Shown here: positions 22,866 through 33,540 of the stretch, piece by piece | How the letters are laid out: every line of letters begins with the position of its first letter | Numbering within the stretch: the stretch's first letter is position 1 | DNA from: Fragilaria crotonensis | Taxonomy: Eukaryota > Bacillariophyta > Fragilariophyceae > Fragilariales > Fragilariaceae | Length of the DNA: 64,000 bases | Reading direction: 5' to 3' | Assembly (NCBI GenBank): GCA_022925895.1 | Contig: JAKSYS010000193.1 | Location: forward strand, 26,794 to 90,793 | Translations under genes and position numbers: made by a program | The notes under the pieces: model-generated | What the model saw: only the letters and a program-made list of their open reading frames with translations | What the model was told of the DNA's origin: nothing | The model's database searches: none

Positions 22866-23764
22866 TTGGCTCTCGGAAGTGCTGCGAACAGCGGAATCAT
22901 CACTCTGGGCAGACAGGAAAGCAGCAACGAAGACAGCGACCGAACATGGAGAAGGTGGGTTGGATTCCAAGGCGCCGTCGGATTTACGGGTGACCCCTTC
23001 CTCACTGCTCTATCCTTCGACGAACAAAGCCTTTTCGCAAAGACCTTCCTCCAAGCCTTACGAACGTTCAAGTGGCGAACCACGGGTGAACCTGACGGAA
23101 TGCGTACGCAACCAGTGGTCGCAAACACTGTGCGGCAGGCCGCAGGCAACTTGGGTGCGACGTTTCGGGGCCATTTCAAACAAAGCCCCTTCCACATCCC
23201 GCACTCACCCAACCTGCGACCCGTCGTCCGGGCGCTCCTTGCCGCATACACTAACGCGGACCCGTCCACCAAGCGACAGAGAGCAATTACACCAAAGCTC
23301 TTGCGAGGGATGTTCAGTCTATCTGGGGCCGAGTTGCCCCATCTCAGAGACTCCCACTTTGCCATCATTAGCGAGATTGCAATCGTGGGATTCTTCTACG
23401 CCATGCGATCGTGCGAGGCAACCACAACCCCAGCCCCCGGGAGAACCAAAATCATCGCCATCAACGGCGTCGTTTTCCGAAACGCCCAGAACAAGGTCGT
23501 CCCCCATGACGACCCGGAGCTCGAGCAAGCGGAGCGAGTCACCATCACGTTCCGGAACCAAAAGAATGGGGCCAAGGACGACAAACGAACCCACCAACGG
23601 ACCCGCGACCCGGTGATGTGCCCAGTACTCCGACTGGCATCCATCGTCCAGCGCATCAAACGGCTCCTGCCTGACGCGCCACCCACAACGACCATCAACA
23701 CCACGTTGGCCGGATCCAAAACTGTCCTCCTACCCAGCAGATTACTGCTCCACCACCTGCGAAC
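22866..23764 (+). pseudogene. DIRS-like tyrosine recombinase, cut by Copia LTR
   Basis: An open 300-codon frame carries the N-terminal core-binding part (GFTGDPFLTALS, FKQSPFHIPHSP) and the first catalytic Arg in FFYAMRSCE, then RTRDPVMCPV. The expected distal part, with HxxR and the nucleophile Tyr, is absent because the reading enters LTR1 at 23765. The frame continues a few codons into the LTR and stops at 23804. The protein cannot be catalytic as it stands. Confidence 0.7.
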
Positions 23765-24178
23765 TGTGAGACCCTCTCTAGTACGGCAGATCCACAAACC
23801 TTGACCCGCTTGGGAGTCGGGTTAGTGCGGAACCGACGGGAACAGAAGAGAGGGAACACGACAACACAATGAACAAGAGCGTGGCGATGTTGAGAGGTGC
23901 GCGTCGCAAAGGGGTCGATGTCGGTGATGGTGATGTCGTGTGTCGTTGGCGTGGACGAAGCAATAACTGTACCTCTTCACCCTTACGATCGTAGACCGGC
24001 AAGAATGCAGTGGAGGTAATAGTTTTAAGCTAAGTTAGAGTTGTGTGCCGATGAAGTACACCGGCTTAAACTATACTAGTCGGAGTGGCGCGTCATACAA
24101 GACACGACCATAGATGGTATACTGTGCGCAGTTGAACAATAGCACAGTATCCAAGAATGTAGGAGATATGCACTGACA
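23765..24178 (-). repeat. Copia LTR1 (3' LTR of the full element)
   Basis: A 414-bp LTR beginning TGTGAGACCC and ending CACTGACA (TGT...ACA termini). Over its length it matches LTR2 at 30592-31006 except for one missing A (GTTAGAGTTG against GTTAGAAGTTG). On the minus strand it is the 3' LTR. The adjoining internal bases, TTACAATGGGGAGTG on that strand, look like the polypurine tract. Confidence 0.9.
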
Positions 24179-24329
24179 CACTCCCCATTGTAAGCCGAGG
24201 CATGCAATGAGCAACAGAAGTGCATCTTGATAGAGAAGAACATTAGGGAGCCGGGGGACCAAGGAGCACCGTAATGACCCATGAGACGACGAACGTGGCG
24301 GTGGTGGAGCGTGGAACCGAGCGACTTGG

Positions 24330-26810
24330 TCAAGAATCGGCGGAATTGACGACGCCAGGAATATGTGACAGGACAATCTCGTTTGCGGCTTTCCACTCCT
24401 GAAGGGCAAAGTGTTGAATATCGATGTGACGAGCACGCGGTGTGGGGCGACTGGCGTTGACCATGAGGATCGCAGCAGCGTTGTCTTCAAAAAGCGTGGT
24501 CGGACCTTGTTGAGGATATCCGAGCTCCGAAAGAATCGATCGAAGGTACTTGGCAATCTTGGCAGCGTGGACGGCGGCAAGGAATTCGGCTTCGGTGGAG
24601 CTTGTGGAAACCGTGGACTGAATCTTGGACTTGTAGGCCAGGGGACCTCCACAGAACATAAAAACAAGCCCAGTAATTGACCGGCGCGTGACAAGGTCCG
24701 TTGCATGCGCGGCGTCGACGTACCCAGCAAGTTCAATCGAGGAATGCGGTTGCGGGAAGTCAGGGAGAGTAGGATCAGGAGTGAGAATCTGGAAGTCGCC
24801 ATGCGGAAGTGTTGCCAGAAACTTGTTTCGCCAATAGAGCAAACCCCAATTTTTCGTCATGCGTAAGTACCGGGCGACACGACGTAACGCGTCGTAGTGT
24901 ACTTTCGCAGGATGATCGGAGAACCGTGCAAGTGTTGTAACCGCGTATCCGATGTCCGGACGAGCAACCACATAGGCGTAGATTAACGCGCCCAAGACAC
25001 TTCGATACGAAAATCCAGCAGCCGTTTCGATGTCACAATATTCGGGTGTTCCGTCACGAGGCGCAGTGATGTAATCGTCAAACATCTGCTGTGTCGTTGA
25101 GGCGGCAAGAGGCTCGATAGGTTTCTCGTCGGTCTCGCGTGAGCCAGAGGAAGACCATCCATAGTGCGCAAGTAGTTTATCGATGTACGACTCGCAAGTT
25201 ATCTTGATGTAGCGGTCGCGTTGCGCGATGTCGACACCGTTGAAAGACTCCAAAATACCCTCGTCGCGGAGGTCGATACCATCTTCGGAACATATCACAC
25301 GAACGAGATCTTTAACAGCGTTGACATCGACACATCCGATAGCCAAATCGTCAACCTGACGACAGATAAGCATCCGATGCCCATTGTATATTCCTTGATA
25401 CAAGCTGCGTTCGTGAGTCGTTGAAGTAAAACCATGACGAGCGATGACAGCATTGACAAACTTTTCCCAGAGAGCACCTGATTCTGGATGGCCTTGGAGA
25501 GCGTGCTGAACAGGGAGCACCATATTTCGAGGAACGGATGTACCATGGCGAGCAAGATGCCAGTCGGCGTATTGATCGTCGATGATCACAAACGTTGGTT
25601 GGTTTGGAGGCGGTGAGTTTGCATAAGCATTAGTCGCATCCACTTTCAAACTGATATATCCCTCGTGTGCACATAAAGCAAAGAAAAGACGCATGCAAGG
25701 TTGTTCGATGCAGCTAGAGTAGGTGTTAGCCAACTTTAGCTGCGGGGCTGCACGAGGAGAGCCATCGCAGCAATTTCGTGCCTTTCGGGTGCCGTCCCCT
25801 TTGATAGCATAATTCCAATGCTGGCGAAGGACGATTGCGTCTTTCGGAGCGACGACAGGGGCTCCATACATCTCTTGCTTTGCCATCGAGTCAAGTTGTT
25901 TGAATTCAGCGTCCTGCCATTCCTTCCAATTTGGAAGGCGCCGGAGTTTACGCCGAGTGAAACTTCCCAGGCTTTGCTCTGCAGGTGTCCCATGGGTCGT
26001 TGTGTTCAGGGATCGAAGCAAAAGCTGGACGTGATCATCGTCGAGCTCGCCAGATTCGCCGGGGAAAACGAGACTGTTGTCGAACGGCTCCGGTCGCGGG
26101 GATGAGGACATGGACAGGATTGTCGAGACAGTGCGCAACTGATCCACGGAAAGATGAAGCGGTTGGTCGAGATGACGATCGACGACAGGGATGTATCGAT
26201 CCGGTGCAAAAACTATCTTGAAGGATTGTTCTTCGGATGTGGCGGCAGCTTGGAGTGCTTCCAGGATGGACGCTGCGGTGAAAACAGCGACATCATTGAT
26301 TGAAACGACGAAGGCGCCGATATATTTCCGACGAACGTTCCGGATGCGGGATGCGGTGGTGTTGGGTATGATGCCAGAGACAAAACCGCGTTTCCGAATG
26401 TGACATTCTTTGATCTCGAAGCCAAGGCTGGGATGTTCACAAGTGATGGGAGGGGACAGTTCATCGAGCCGGTCGAATGGATCATCGGAGACATCCAAAT
26501 CGAAAGGGGGTAGGTCCAGACGATCAGGATCGACAACGCCGCCGTCGGCCAAATTGCGCAAGAGCTTGACATTGGGGGGTGGTTCATCAAGATCGTTCAT
26601 TCCCTCATCGAATCGCGCATGGGTGGCGGTCTTGACGGTCGAGCTGCCAAGGTCAAAGTAATACATGACCTTCAGGGAGCGCGAGTACCCAAGAAAATAC
26701 CGAGACGTGAGTTTGGGACGACACGACCATATCGAGCAGTCGTTGGGCGAACGTGGATACGACACCCAAAAGTTCGAAGCTTCGCAAGGTTTGGAAGCGG
26801 GGCACCACAC
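24330..26810 (-). CDS. Copia pol, reverse transcriptase–RNase H segment
   Basis: The RT lies in the middle of an 826-codon frame: KVDATNAYANSPPP (first catalytic Asp), QHALQGHPESGALW, and the QVDDLAIG box with the catalytic Asp pair. RNase H follows with GYVDAAHATD, SSTEAEF and a FEDNAAAI box, giving Asp, Glu and Asp. The first 46 codons overlap the end of the integrase frame. Homology crosses between the two at about 26690, so the true protein is probably one gag-pol broken by a one-base change. At the C-terminus the frame stops at 24330 just after NSAD, while the usual LTKSLG...MGH ending continues in another frame to about 24265. Confidence 0.85.
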   Translation of the reverse strand: MWCPASKPCEASNFWVSYPRSPNDCSIWSCRPKLTSRYFLGYSRSLKVMYYFDLGSSTVKTATHARFDEGMNDLDEPPPNVKLLRNLADGGVVDPDRLDLPPFDLDVSDDPFDRLDELSPPITCEHPSLGFEIKECHIRKRGFVSGIIPNTTASRIRNVRRKYIGAFVVSINDVAVFTAASILEALQAAATSEEQSFKIVFAPDRYIPVVDRHLDQPLHLSVDQLRTVSTILSMSSSPRPEPFDNSLVFPGESGELDDDHVQLLLRSLNTTTHGTPAEQSLGSFTRRKLRRLPNWKEWQDAEFKQLDSMAKQEMYGAPVVAPKDAIVLRQHWNYAIKGDGTRKARNCCDGSPRAAPQLKLANTYSSCIEQPCMRLFFALCAHEGYISLKVDATNAYANSPPPNQPTFVIIDDQYADWHLARHGTSVPRNMVLPVQHALQGHPESGALWEKFVNAVIARHGFTSTTHERSLYQGIYNGHRMLICRQVDDLAIGCVDVNAVKDLVRVICSEDGIDLRDEGILESFNGVDIAQRDRYIKITCESYIDKLLAHYGWSSSGSRETDEKPIEPLAASTTQQMFDDYITAPRDGTPEYCDIETAAGFSYRSVLGALIYAYVVARPDIGYAVTTLARFSDHPAKVHYDALRRVARYLRMTKNWGLLYWRNKFLATLPHGDFQILTPDPTLPDFPQPHSSIELAGYVDAAHATDLVTRRSITGLVFMFCGGPLAYKSKIQSTVSTSSTEAEFLAAVHAAKIAKYLRSILSELGYPQQGPTTLFEDNAAAILMVNASRPTPRARHIDIQHFALQEWKAANEIVLSHIPGVVNSADS

Positions 26811-29179
26811 ATCTCGTACGGGCTTGAAGGTCGATCGCCGTGGGGGACGAAGTTGTACAAGCGAATGTAGTGGTAGAACGCATACGGCCAGAAGTTTGGT
26901 TGCAGATTTGCTCCAGAAAGCATGGTGCGAAGGGCGTCACCAATGGTTTGGTGCGGTCTTTCTCCTGGTCCATTTTGGTGCGACGAGTCCGGACCCGTGA
27001 GTTCCACAACATATCCGAAGTTTGCGAAGGTGCGGTGAATGTCTCGACACTTCCCGAGTTCGCCACCTCCATCCATTCGGACATACTTGTCCGGGCATTG
27101 TGGAGCGTTGCTGGCAAGCCAGCTGTTGATCCAATCGACGGGTGGAGCCTTGGTGGCAAAAGCGCGACCAAAGATTCGACCGCTGTAGTGATCGGTCAAT
27201 AGGACATAGCAGGTCTCACCGTTGAGTCCGACGAGAGTGTTATGTCGAATTGAGTCGCGGCTTTTCTGCACCATGAAACCAAAGTCAATTGACAGGCCTT
27301 GGTTGCATGTCGTTGCCCGCATCGTCGTCCCTGTTCCCGAAGGGGCTTTTCGGAGCTTTGATGCAAGGCAAATCGGGCATCCTTCAATCTCGGTCGGGAC
27401 TGTGAACTGAGGCATGCCTTTTACGAAGCGATGCATCTCTGACAACCGACGAAAGTTGATATGTCCGAGACGTTGATGCCACAACATTCTTAACGCCGAT
27501 CGGCTCAACGAACGAATGGTATACGCTTCGTTGGAGGCCGAGGAGAACTCTGGAAAGGGATCCATGGCGTCGAGGAGCTCGGGGCGTTGAACGATGAGGT
27601 TTGGTGAGTCGTCAGTTGTGATGACGCTGGTGGGCGTTGGTGTATCAAACTGATTGACAGCTGCCATTCCATTTCCATAAATGTAGCGTCTTGCTGAAGT
27701 GTCGGCAGGCGGAGAGTGACATGCTTCACAGGTCATGCCGTCGACGGGGTCGAGGATTGTAGCGGCGGTGACGGGAGCATGCTCAGTACAGAGCTTGCGG
27801 ATGACTTGATTGGACGGAAGAGGCGCCAGATGGGCCTCAGGAGTCGGAGCGATCAGGGCCTCGGTGAACGTCAGCCCTCCACGGTTCGCCGTTGGTTGCA
27901 GGATGATGTAGATGTCTTGCGATCGACGAATCTTGTTCGGAAAATGGATGTGCCCAACGCCTTCAGTGAAACTGGACATGTGGTAGCCATCGGTGCCAAG
28001 TTGCTTGGATATCGCCGCATGCGAAATGATGATGCCCGGGATTGTGGGAGTGTAGTATGTCCGAATGAAAACGGACGTCGGTCCGCCGGCATTTCCACGG
28101 TTGTCTACAGGCACACACAAGAAACCGACGCCAACTGGATGGTGTGCATGATGACCAGCATCGAAGAGACGCACATTGGTTCGATGAAGCGGGCGGTAGG
28201 CAAATAACAGATGGCGATCGTTGGCAGTGCAAGCCATGGACCCGTTGTCAGCGTGGGCGAACGAGAGGTGGCGGGCGCTGTCATACGTTTCTGCTAACCG
28301 ACGCAGCAGGATGGGATCCGAAGCATCGTCGAGTAGGACCGTTTCTGATGGCGGGAGAGCAGGCGTGGTGTCAGCGACTGTCACGACGATGGAATTAATC
28401 GTGGGGATGTCGAAACAAGCCTCGAAGTCCAGTTCGTCGTCTGCAGAAGTGGCACGAAGGGAGTTCTGTTGGTAACCAAGGATCTCCGAGCCTTCATTCT
28501 CTTCATCGTCGTCCTCGTTGCCATTGTTGTGGATCGCAGGTGCGTCACCGATGGGCTCGTCCTCTAGGATGCGTCTCATGGTGCGGTTGGTGCTAGGAGC
28601 ACCGTTGGACGGGCGATCACGAACACTGGCGGAGGTCAAGCGGCTTCGGAACTGTTTGTGCGAGTTCGCGATTTGGGCCTTGAGTTGGGGGTTGCGTTGA
28701 GCTAACCCTTCTGCGACGATGAAATCGACAAAACGGTTGCAGTCCTCCAACTTGTGCCCGGGGTGGTGGCAACCCAAACAGACAGCCGAAGCATCTTGGT
28801 TCTGAGAGATGGCACGGACCATGAGATCGATGGCGTCATCATCAAGAGTGGTGTCGGACGCGAAAGAGAACTCGGGGGATGCGGTCTCGATGCGACGGAT
28901 GATGGACGTCGGCGTGCGACCTGACGATGCGGAGGGTGGGTCGCGACCGATCTCGGAGGCATACTCGACGAACGTCGTCGCGAGTTGTGCCAACGAGAGC
29001 TTGAAAGGAAGAGCTCCGTCGTGTCCGGTGCGCTTATCACGCTCGACCAAACGTCGGATTTCAGGTCGCCACTCAGAGGACAAGTTGCGAACTGAGAGAT
29101 CCAAAGCCTCTGATTCCGTGTACGTTCGGGTGGCCTGGCGCTCACGTACCATGAAATCCTGCAGTCGACGGATGTACAA
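26672..29179 (-). CDS. Copia gag C-terminus, protease and integrase segment
   Basis: An 835-codon frame. It begins in gag (YIRRLQDFMVRERQ), has a CCHC zinc knuckle (CLGCHHPGHKLEDC), an acidic linker, then a retropepsin-like region with the DNG motif (HADNGSMA) replacing the usual DSG/DTG. The GAG-pre-integrase zinc site follows (HQRLGHINFRR...CPIC), then the integrase core with three catalytic positions: D in SIDFGF, D in RMDGGGELG and E in QNGPGERPHQT. It processes the polyprotein and inserts cDNA. Upstream gag is in another frame, and the frame ends at 26672 in the integrase tail. Confidence 0.85.
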   Translation of the reverse strand: MYIRRLQDFMVRERQATRTYTESEALDLSVRNLSSEWRPEIRRLVERDKRTGHDGALPFKLSLAQLATTFVEYASEIGRDPPSASSGRTPTSIIRRIETASPEFSFASDTTLDDDAIDLMVRAISQNQDASAVCLGCHHPGHKLEDCNRFVDFIVAEGLAQRNPQLKAQIANSHKQFRSRLTSASVRDRPSNGAPSTNRTMRRILEDEPIGDAPAIHNNGNEDDDEENEGSEILGYQQNSLRATSADDELDFEACFDIPTINSIVVTVADTTPALPPSETVLLDDASDPILLRRLAETYDSARHLSFAHADNGSMACTANDRHLLFAYRPLHRTNVRLFDAGHHAHHPVGVGFLCVPVDNRGNAGGPTSVFIRTYYTPTIPGIIISHAAISKQLGTDGYHMSSFTEGVGHIHFPNKIRRSQDIYIILQPTANRGGLTFTEALIAPTPEAHLAPLPSNQVIRKLCTEHAPVTAATILDPVDGMTCEACHSPPADTSARRYIYGNGMAAVNQFDTPTPTSVITTDDSPNLIVQRPELLDAMDPFPEFSSASNEAYTIRSLSRSALRMLWHQRLGHINFRRLSEMHRFVKGMPQFTVPTEIEGCPICLASKLRKAPSGTGTTMRATTCNQGLSIDFGFMVQKSRDSIRHNTLVGLNGETCYVLLTDHYSGRIFGRAFATKAPPVDWINSWLASNAPQCPDKYVRMDGGGELGKCRDIHRTFANFGYVVELTGPDSSHQNGPGERPHQTIGDALRTMLSGANLQPNFWPYAFYHYIRLYNFVPHGDRPSSPYEMCGAPLPNLAKLRTFGCRIHVRPTTARYGRVVPNSRLGIFLGTRAP

Positions 29180-29211
29180 ACTGAAGGGCTCTGTTCGACG
29201 TTGTCGAGGGA

Positions 29212-30422
29212 TTTCGCTGGCAGTCGAAAAGACAGAATGCAGAAGGGGTGATGGAGGCGGAACAAAGAGTACACTGCATGGTACCCTGCTTGAGGTGGAC
29301 AGCCCTCAACGGCGCCTTGCTCTCTTGACCCAGCGGGGAAAGTGGACTCCTGGTTTAGGGCGGTGTAGATAAGCCCGGACATAAAAGCATCCTTCTCGCG
29401 AACGGAAGCCGGTAGCCAAGTCCACCACTTGCCGTGAATGGAATCTTCTTGCGCAGATTCGTATGGCGGGCACCACACTCCCCATTGGAGACACGTGGAA
29501 CAGAACAACTTGTACCAGTGTACAAATGAATCGTTCCGGGTGGAGTCAAATTTTGGGATGCTAGCTTTGCGAAAATCCTTGAACTTAACCTCGCCGCACA
29601 TAAACTGACTCATATAATCCTCAAACGACTCGGCACCGAAAGTTACTTCAGCCGAGAAGGGATGCATACGAGTGGGCGTTCGGGTAAGCGTTCCAGTGCG
29701 TGCCGTCGCCGCCGAACCAAAAGTGGGCGGGGTGGGGCATCGTCCGGAGGACTTTGAAAGCGGCCAGCAGCCACTGCTGGCGGTCCATGTCCACCAGTAG
29801 GTCGAGTGTCGACCGGTTGTCCGCGGAATGTCTGGGCGGCGGCGACGGCAGGGTCCGGAGTCACATCAACGTTTACATTTGGTGGGGCGGGAATCGCTTC
29901 GTTCCTGGAGGCTTCCGTAGCAGCTGGTACCTCGACTTGAACCGACGTATCAATCACCGATGGCGGGCCTGCGTGAGAACGTCGGGAGCGACTTTCATGT
30001 ACGCTGTTGGACGTCGCAGAGGAGCCTGGGGGCCTGGGGATATCGACCCCGGGCATCATGAAACGGATCAAAATAGGAACATAGACGACGTCCGATGGAC
30101 GAGGACGATCCTTGAGACGTTGGATAATCAATCGTTGAAGTGCCGGCTTTCGCAACGAAATGATGGAGTTGCGATCGCGGGCATGATACATGCTGAATCC
30201 GGAATCCGTTAGCAAAGGCACCAAATCCTCAGAAAGCCAGGTGGTGTCTTCAAGTTGATGGAGGACTGACTCGCGGATTGCTACATGATAGTTCTCAAGA
30301 AGTGTCATGGTAGAAATATCGAAGACTTCTGTGAGTGGGATTTCTGCCATTGGGCAGTCCGCAATATCGACGCTGATAACGAGACAGTCATCGTCGTGTC
30401 GAATCTCCCCGGCGTCCGACAT
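29212..30422 (-). pseudogene. Copia gag N-terminal half, two frame changes
   Basis: ATG at 30422 (MSDAGEIRHDDDCLV). The first frame runs to about 29700 through a Pro-rich stretch (RGQPVDTRPTGGHGPP). Homology with the second copy then requires a shift in a TTTT run near 29718 into the frame starting MHPFSAEVTFGAESF (29667). A second shift in a CCCC run near 29235 passes to the downstream gag-pol frame. Copy 2 (31007-33381) is continuous at that second point, which shows that copy 1 has lost one C there. Gag would form the particle and bind element RNA. Confidence 0.75.
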
Positions 30423-30574
30423 GTTAATATCAGGTTTCGGAAATATGCGGTCCCGGATGGTTGACCGAGGAGGTGTTCTGACTCGGAGTGGTTACGTGGT
30501 TCCTGGTATCGTGTGACACAAAGAACATGGAGGAACACCAGATTTGTCGGAGTGGGCGCAGAATGCAATCGTAG

Positions 30575-30591
30575 ACTTTGGGCTCATAACC
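30575..30591 (-). promoter_or_regulatory. Primer-binding site, initiator-Met half-tRNA type
   Basis: Directly inside the 5' LTR, the minus strand reads GGTTATGAGCCCAAAGT. The plus strand GGGCTCATAACC is the anticodon stem-loop of a Met tRNA (CAT anticodon). Copia of Drosophila is primed by a half-molecule of initiator Met tRNA cut in the anticodon loop, with a similar primer site. The same site is present inside LTR3 at 33524-33540. Confidence 0.7.
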
Positions 30592-31006
30592 TGTGAGACC
30601 CTCTCTAGTACGGCAGATCCACAAACCTTGACCCGCTTGGGAGTCGGGTTAGTGCGGAACCGACGGGAACAGAAGAGAGGGAACACGACAACACAATGAA
30701 CAAGAGCGTGGCGATGTTGAGAGGTGCGCGTCGCAAAGGGGTCGATGTCGGTGATGGTGATGTCGTGTGTCGTTGGCGTGGACGAAGCAATAACTGTACC
30801 TCTTCACCCTTACGATCGTAGACCGGCAAGAATGCAGTGGAGGTAATAGTTTTAAGCTAAGTTAGAAGTTGTGTGCCGATGAAGTACACCGGCTTAAACT
30901 ATACTAGTCGGAGTGGCGCGTCATACAAGACACGACCATAGATGGTATACTGTGCGCAGTTGAACAATAGCACAGTATCCAAGAATGTAGGAGATATGCA
31001 CTGACA
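30592..31006 (-). repeat. Copia LTR2 (shared central LTR)
   Basis: A 415-bp LTR, TGTGAGACCC to CACTGACA, identical to LTR1 except for one extra A. It is the 5' LTR of the full element. Its outer end abuts, without a polypurine tract, the internal sequence of the second, partial Copia copy. Confidence 0.9.
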
Positions 31007-33381
31007 GGTGAAGCTCGACATGTGGTATCCATCGGTGCCGAGCTGCTTTGAAATAGCGGCATGGGAGATGATGATGCCTGGGATCGTGGGAGTGTAATAC
31101 GTCCGAATGAATATGGACGATGGGCCTCCGGCATTTCCACGATTGTCAACCGGCACACACAGGAAACCGACGCCGACAGGTTGATGCGCGTGATGACCTG
31201 CGTCAAAGAGACGAACGTTGGTTCGACTGAGAGGGCGATAGGCAAACAGAAGCTCGCGATCGTTGGCGGTGCTATTGACCCATTGTCGGCATGCGCGAAC
31301 GACAGGTGGCGTATGGTCGTATTTTGCCAATCGACGGAGCAGGATGGATCCGGCGCGTCAATGATGTGGATGGTCTCTGATGCAGGTAGTGTGCAGGGAT
31401 CGCATCGGCAACCGGACGGTGATGGAGTTGGTGCTTGGTACTGAAGCATGCTTCGGGTCGACCTCGGCGGCCGTGACACGGAGAATTTTGTTGAAACCAA
31501 CTAATTCGTCTTCGTCATCGTCGTCGTTCTTGTCATCGATGGCAGGGACCTCAACACTGGCCGGCTCATGTTCCAAGATGCAACGCATGGTCCGGTTGGT
31601 GGAGGGCGTTGGGCGACGGGCATTGGCTGAGTTCAGGCTGCTGCGAAATTGCTTGTGCGAGTTCGCGATCTGAGCCTTGAGCTGAGGATTGCGTTGCGCC
31701 AAACCTTCGGCGACGATGTAGTCGACGAAACGGTTGCAGCCTTCCAGTTTATGGCCCGGCAATTGACAACCGAGACAAACAGAAGACGCATCTTGGTTTT
31801 GGGAAATGGCGCGAACCATCAGGTTGATCTCTTCGTCGTCGAGGGTTGTTTCGGACACGGACGACGAGATGTTTCGATGCGCCGGATGATTGACGTCGAC
31901 GTCCTCCCGGTTGACGGATGCTGCGAGGACGGTGGATCACGGCCAATCTCGGATGCATACTCGACGAACGTCGTCGCGAGTTGCGCCAACGAAAGTTTGA
32001 ACGGAAGCGCGCCGTCGTGGCCGGTGCGCTTGTCGCGTTCGACTAGGCGTCGGATCTCGGGACGCCATTCGGACGTCAAGTTGCGGACAGATAGGTCAAG
32101 GGCTTCCGATTCGGTGTACGTACGAGTGGCTTGACGCTCGCGTACCATGAAGTCTTGAAGCCGACGTATGTATAAGCTGAAAGGTTCGGTACGACGCTGG
32201 CGAGGGATTTCGCTAGCCGTCGAGAACACGGCGTGAAGGAGGGGATGGTGTAGGCGGAACAATGAGTACACCACGTGATACCCTGCTTGGGGGGGACAAC
32301 CTTCGACGGCGCTCTGTTCTCGTGAACCACTCGGGAAGGTGGATTCCTGGGTGAGGGCGGTGTAGATCAGTCCCGACATGAACGAATCCTTTTCGCGAAC
32401 GGAAGCAGGCAGCCAAAGCCACCATTTCCCATGGATTGAGTCCTCTTGCGCCGATTCGTATGGTGGGCACCACACTCCCCATTGAAGGCAAGTGGAACAA
32501 AATAGTTTGTACCAGTGAGCAAATGAGTCGTTTTTAGACGAATCGAATTTCGGGATGCTCGCTTTCCGAAAGTCTTTGAACTTCACCTCGCCACACATGA
32601 ACTGGCACATGTAGTCCTCAAACGATTCGGCACCAAAGGTCACTTCAGCCGAAAAAGGATGCATACGGGTCAGCGTTCCTGTACGAGTTGTCGTTGCGGA
32701 GTCGAATAACGGACGAGGCGGAACCGCGTCGGGGGGGGCTCTGAAAACGACCAGAGGCCATCGGTGGTCCGTGGCCACCGGTGGGTCGGGTATCGACCGG
32801 CTGTCCTCGAAAGGTCGGGACGGCGATGGCAGGATTGTCATTCGTGTCGACGTCGACACTTGGCGGGGGTTGATCTTCGTTCGTGGCAGCGACAGCAGGT
32901 GGCGTATCGACATGTACGGATGTGTCGATCACCGATGGTGGTCCTCGTCGGGAGTGCCGGGAACGGCTCTCGTGTACGCTATCGGAAGCAACAGAGGATC
33001 CTGGTGGCTTCGGGATGTCAAACGGATCAGGACAGGGACATGGACGAGGTCCGAGGGGCGAGAGCGATCCTTGAGGCGCTGGTTGATCAGGCGCTGTAGT
33101 GCAGGTTTTCGCAACGAAATGACGTGATTGCGATCACGGGCATGATACATCCCAAAACCGGAGTCTGTCAACGAAGGTATCAAATCCTCCGGGAGCCAGG
33201 TGGTGTCTTGGAGTTGTTGAAGAACCGAATCGCGAATAACGTCGTGGTAGTTATCGAGGAGTGTCCTCGTGAGGACGTCGAAAACTTCTGTGAGTGGGAT
33301 TTCTGCCATTGGGCGGTCCACAATGTCGATGGTGACAACAAGACAGTCATCGTCGTGTCGGAGCTCCCCTGCGTCTGACAT
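31007..33381 (-). pseudogene. Copia gag–protease remnant
   Basis: ATG at 33381 (MSDAGELRHDDDC). N-terminal gag runs to about 32950, shifts into a Pro-rich stretch (32932 frame), then back to a long clean frame (about 32780-31819) with MHPFSAEVTFGAESF and YIRRLQDFMVRERQ. The frame from 31858 carries the zinc knuckle CLGCQLPGHKLEGC. The protease region (frame from 31330) ends where LTR2 begins, so the final codons of that frame are LTR sequence. It is useful as a reference for frame breaks in the other copy. Confidence 0.75.
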
Positions 33382-33540
33382 GTTAATATCAGGTCTTCAG
33401 AAATATGCGGTCCTGGATGGATGATTCCGAATCGGAGTGGTTACGTGGTTCTTAGTATCGTGTGACACAGAGAACACGGAAGAACACAAACTTATTCGGA
33501 GTGGGCGCAGAATTCAATCGTATGCTTTGGGCTCATAACC

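Larger units (their letters stand above)
17563..23764 (+). mobile_element. DIRS-like tyrosine-recombinase retrotransposon, 3' truncated
   Basis: A GC-rich plus-strand element with the order gag-like, RT, RNase H, tyrosine recombinase. There is no DDE integrase. This is the DIRS order. The recombinase reading stops being DIRS at 23764, exactly where the Copia LTR begins with TGTGAGACC. The catalytic HxxR...Y end and right terminal repeats are therefore missing, and I do not find them beyond LTR3 at 33932. All coding parts contain frame changes. Confidence 0.8.
23765..31006 (-). mobile_element. Ty1/Copia retrotransposon, near-identical LTRs
   Basis: Minus-strand Copia element of about 7.2 kb: 5' LTR at 30592-31006, primer-binding site, gag, protease, integrase, RT, RNase H, polypurine tract, 3' LTR at 23765-24178. 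Integrase precedes RT, which defines Copia. The gag-pol style (protease DNG motif) matches diatom Copia elements. The LTRs differ by one indel, so insertion is recent. The bases outside the two LTRs (CGAAC left, GGTGA right) do not form a target-site duplication. Confidence 0.88.
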
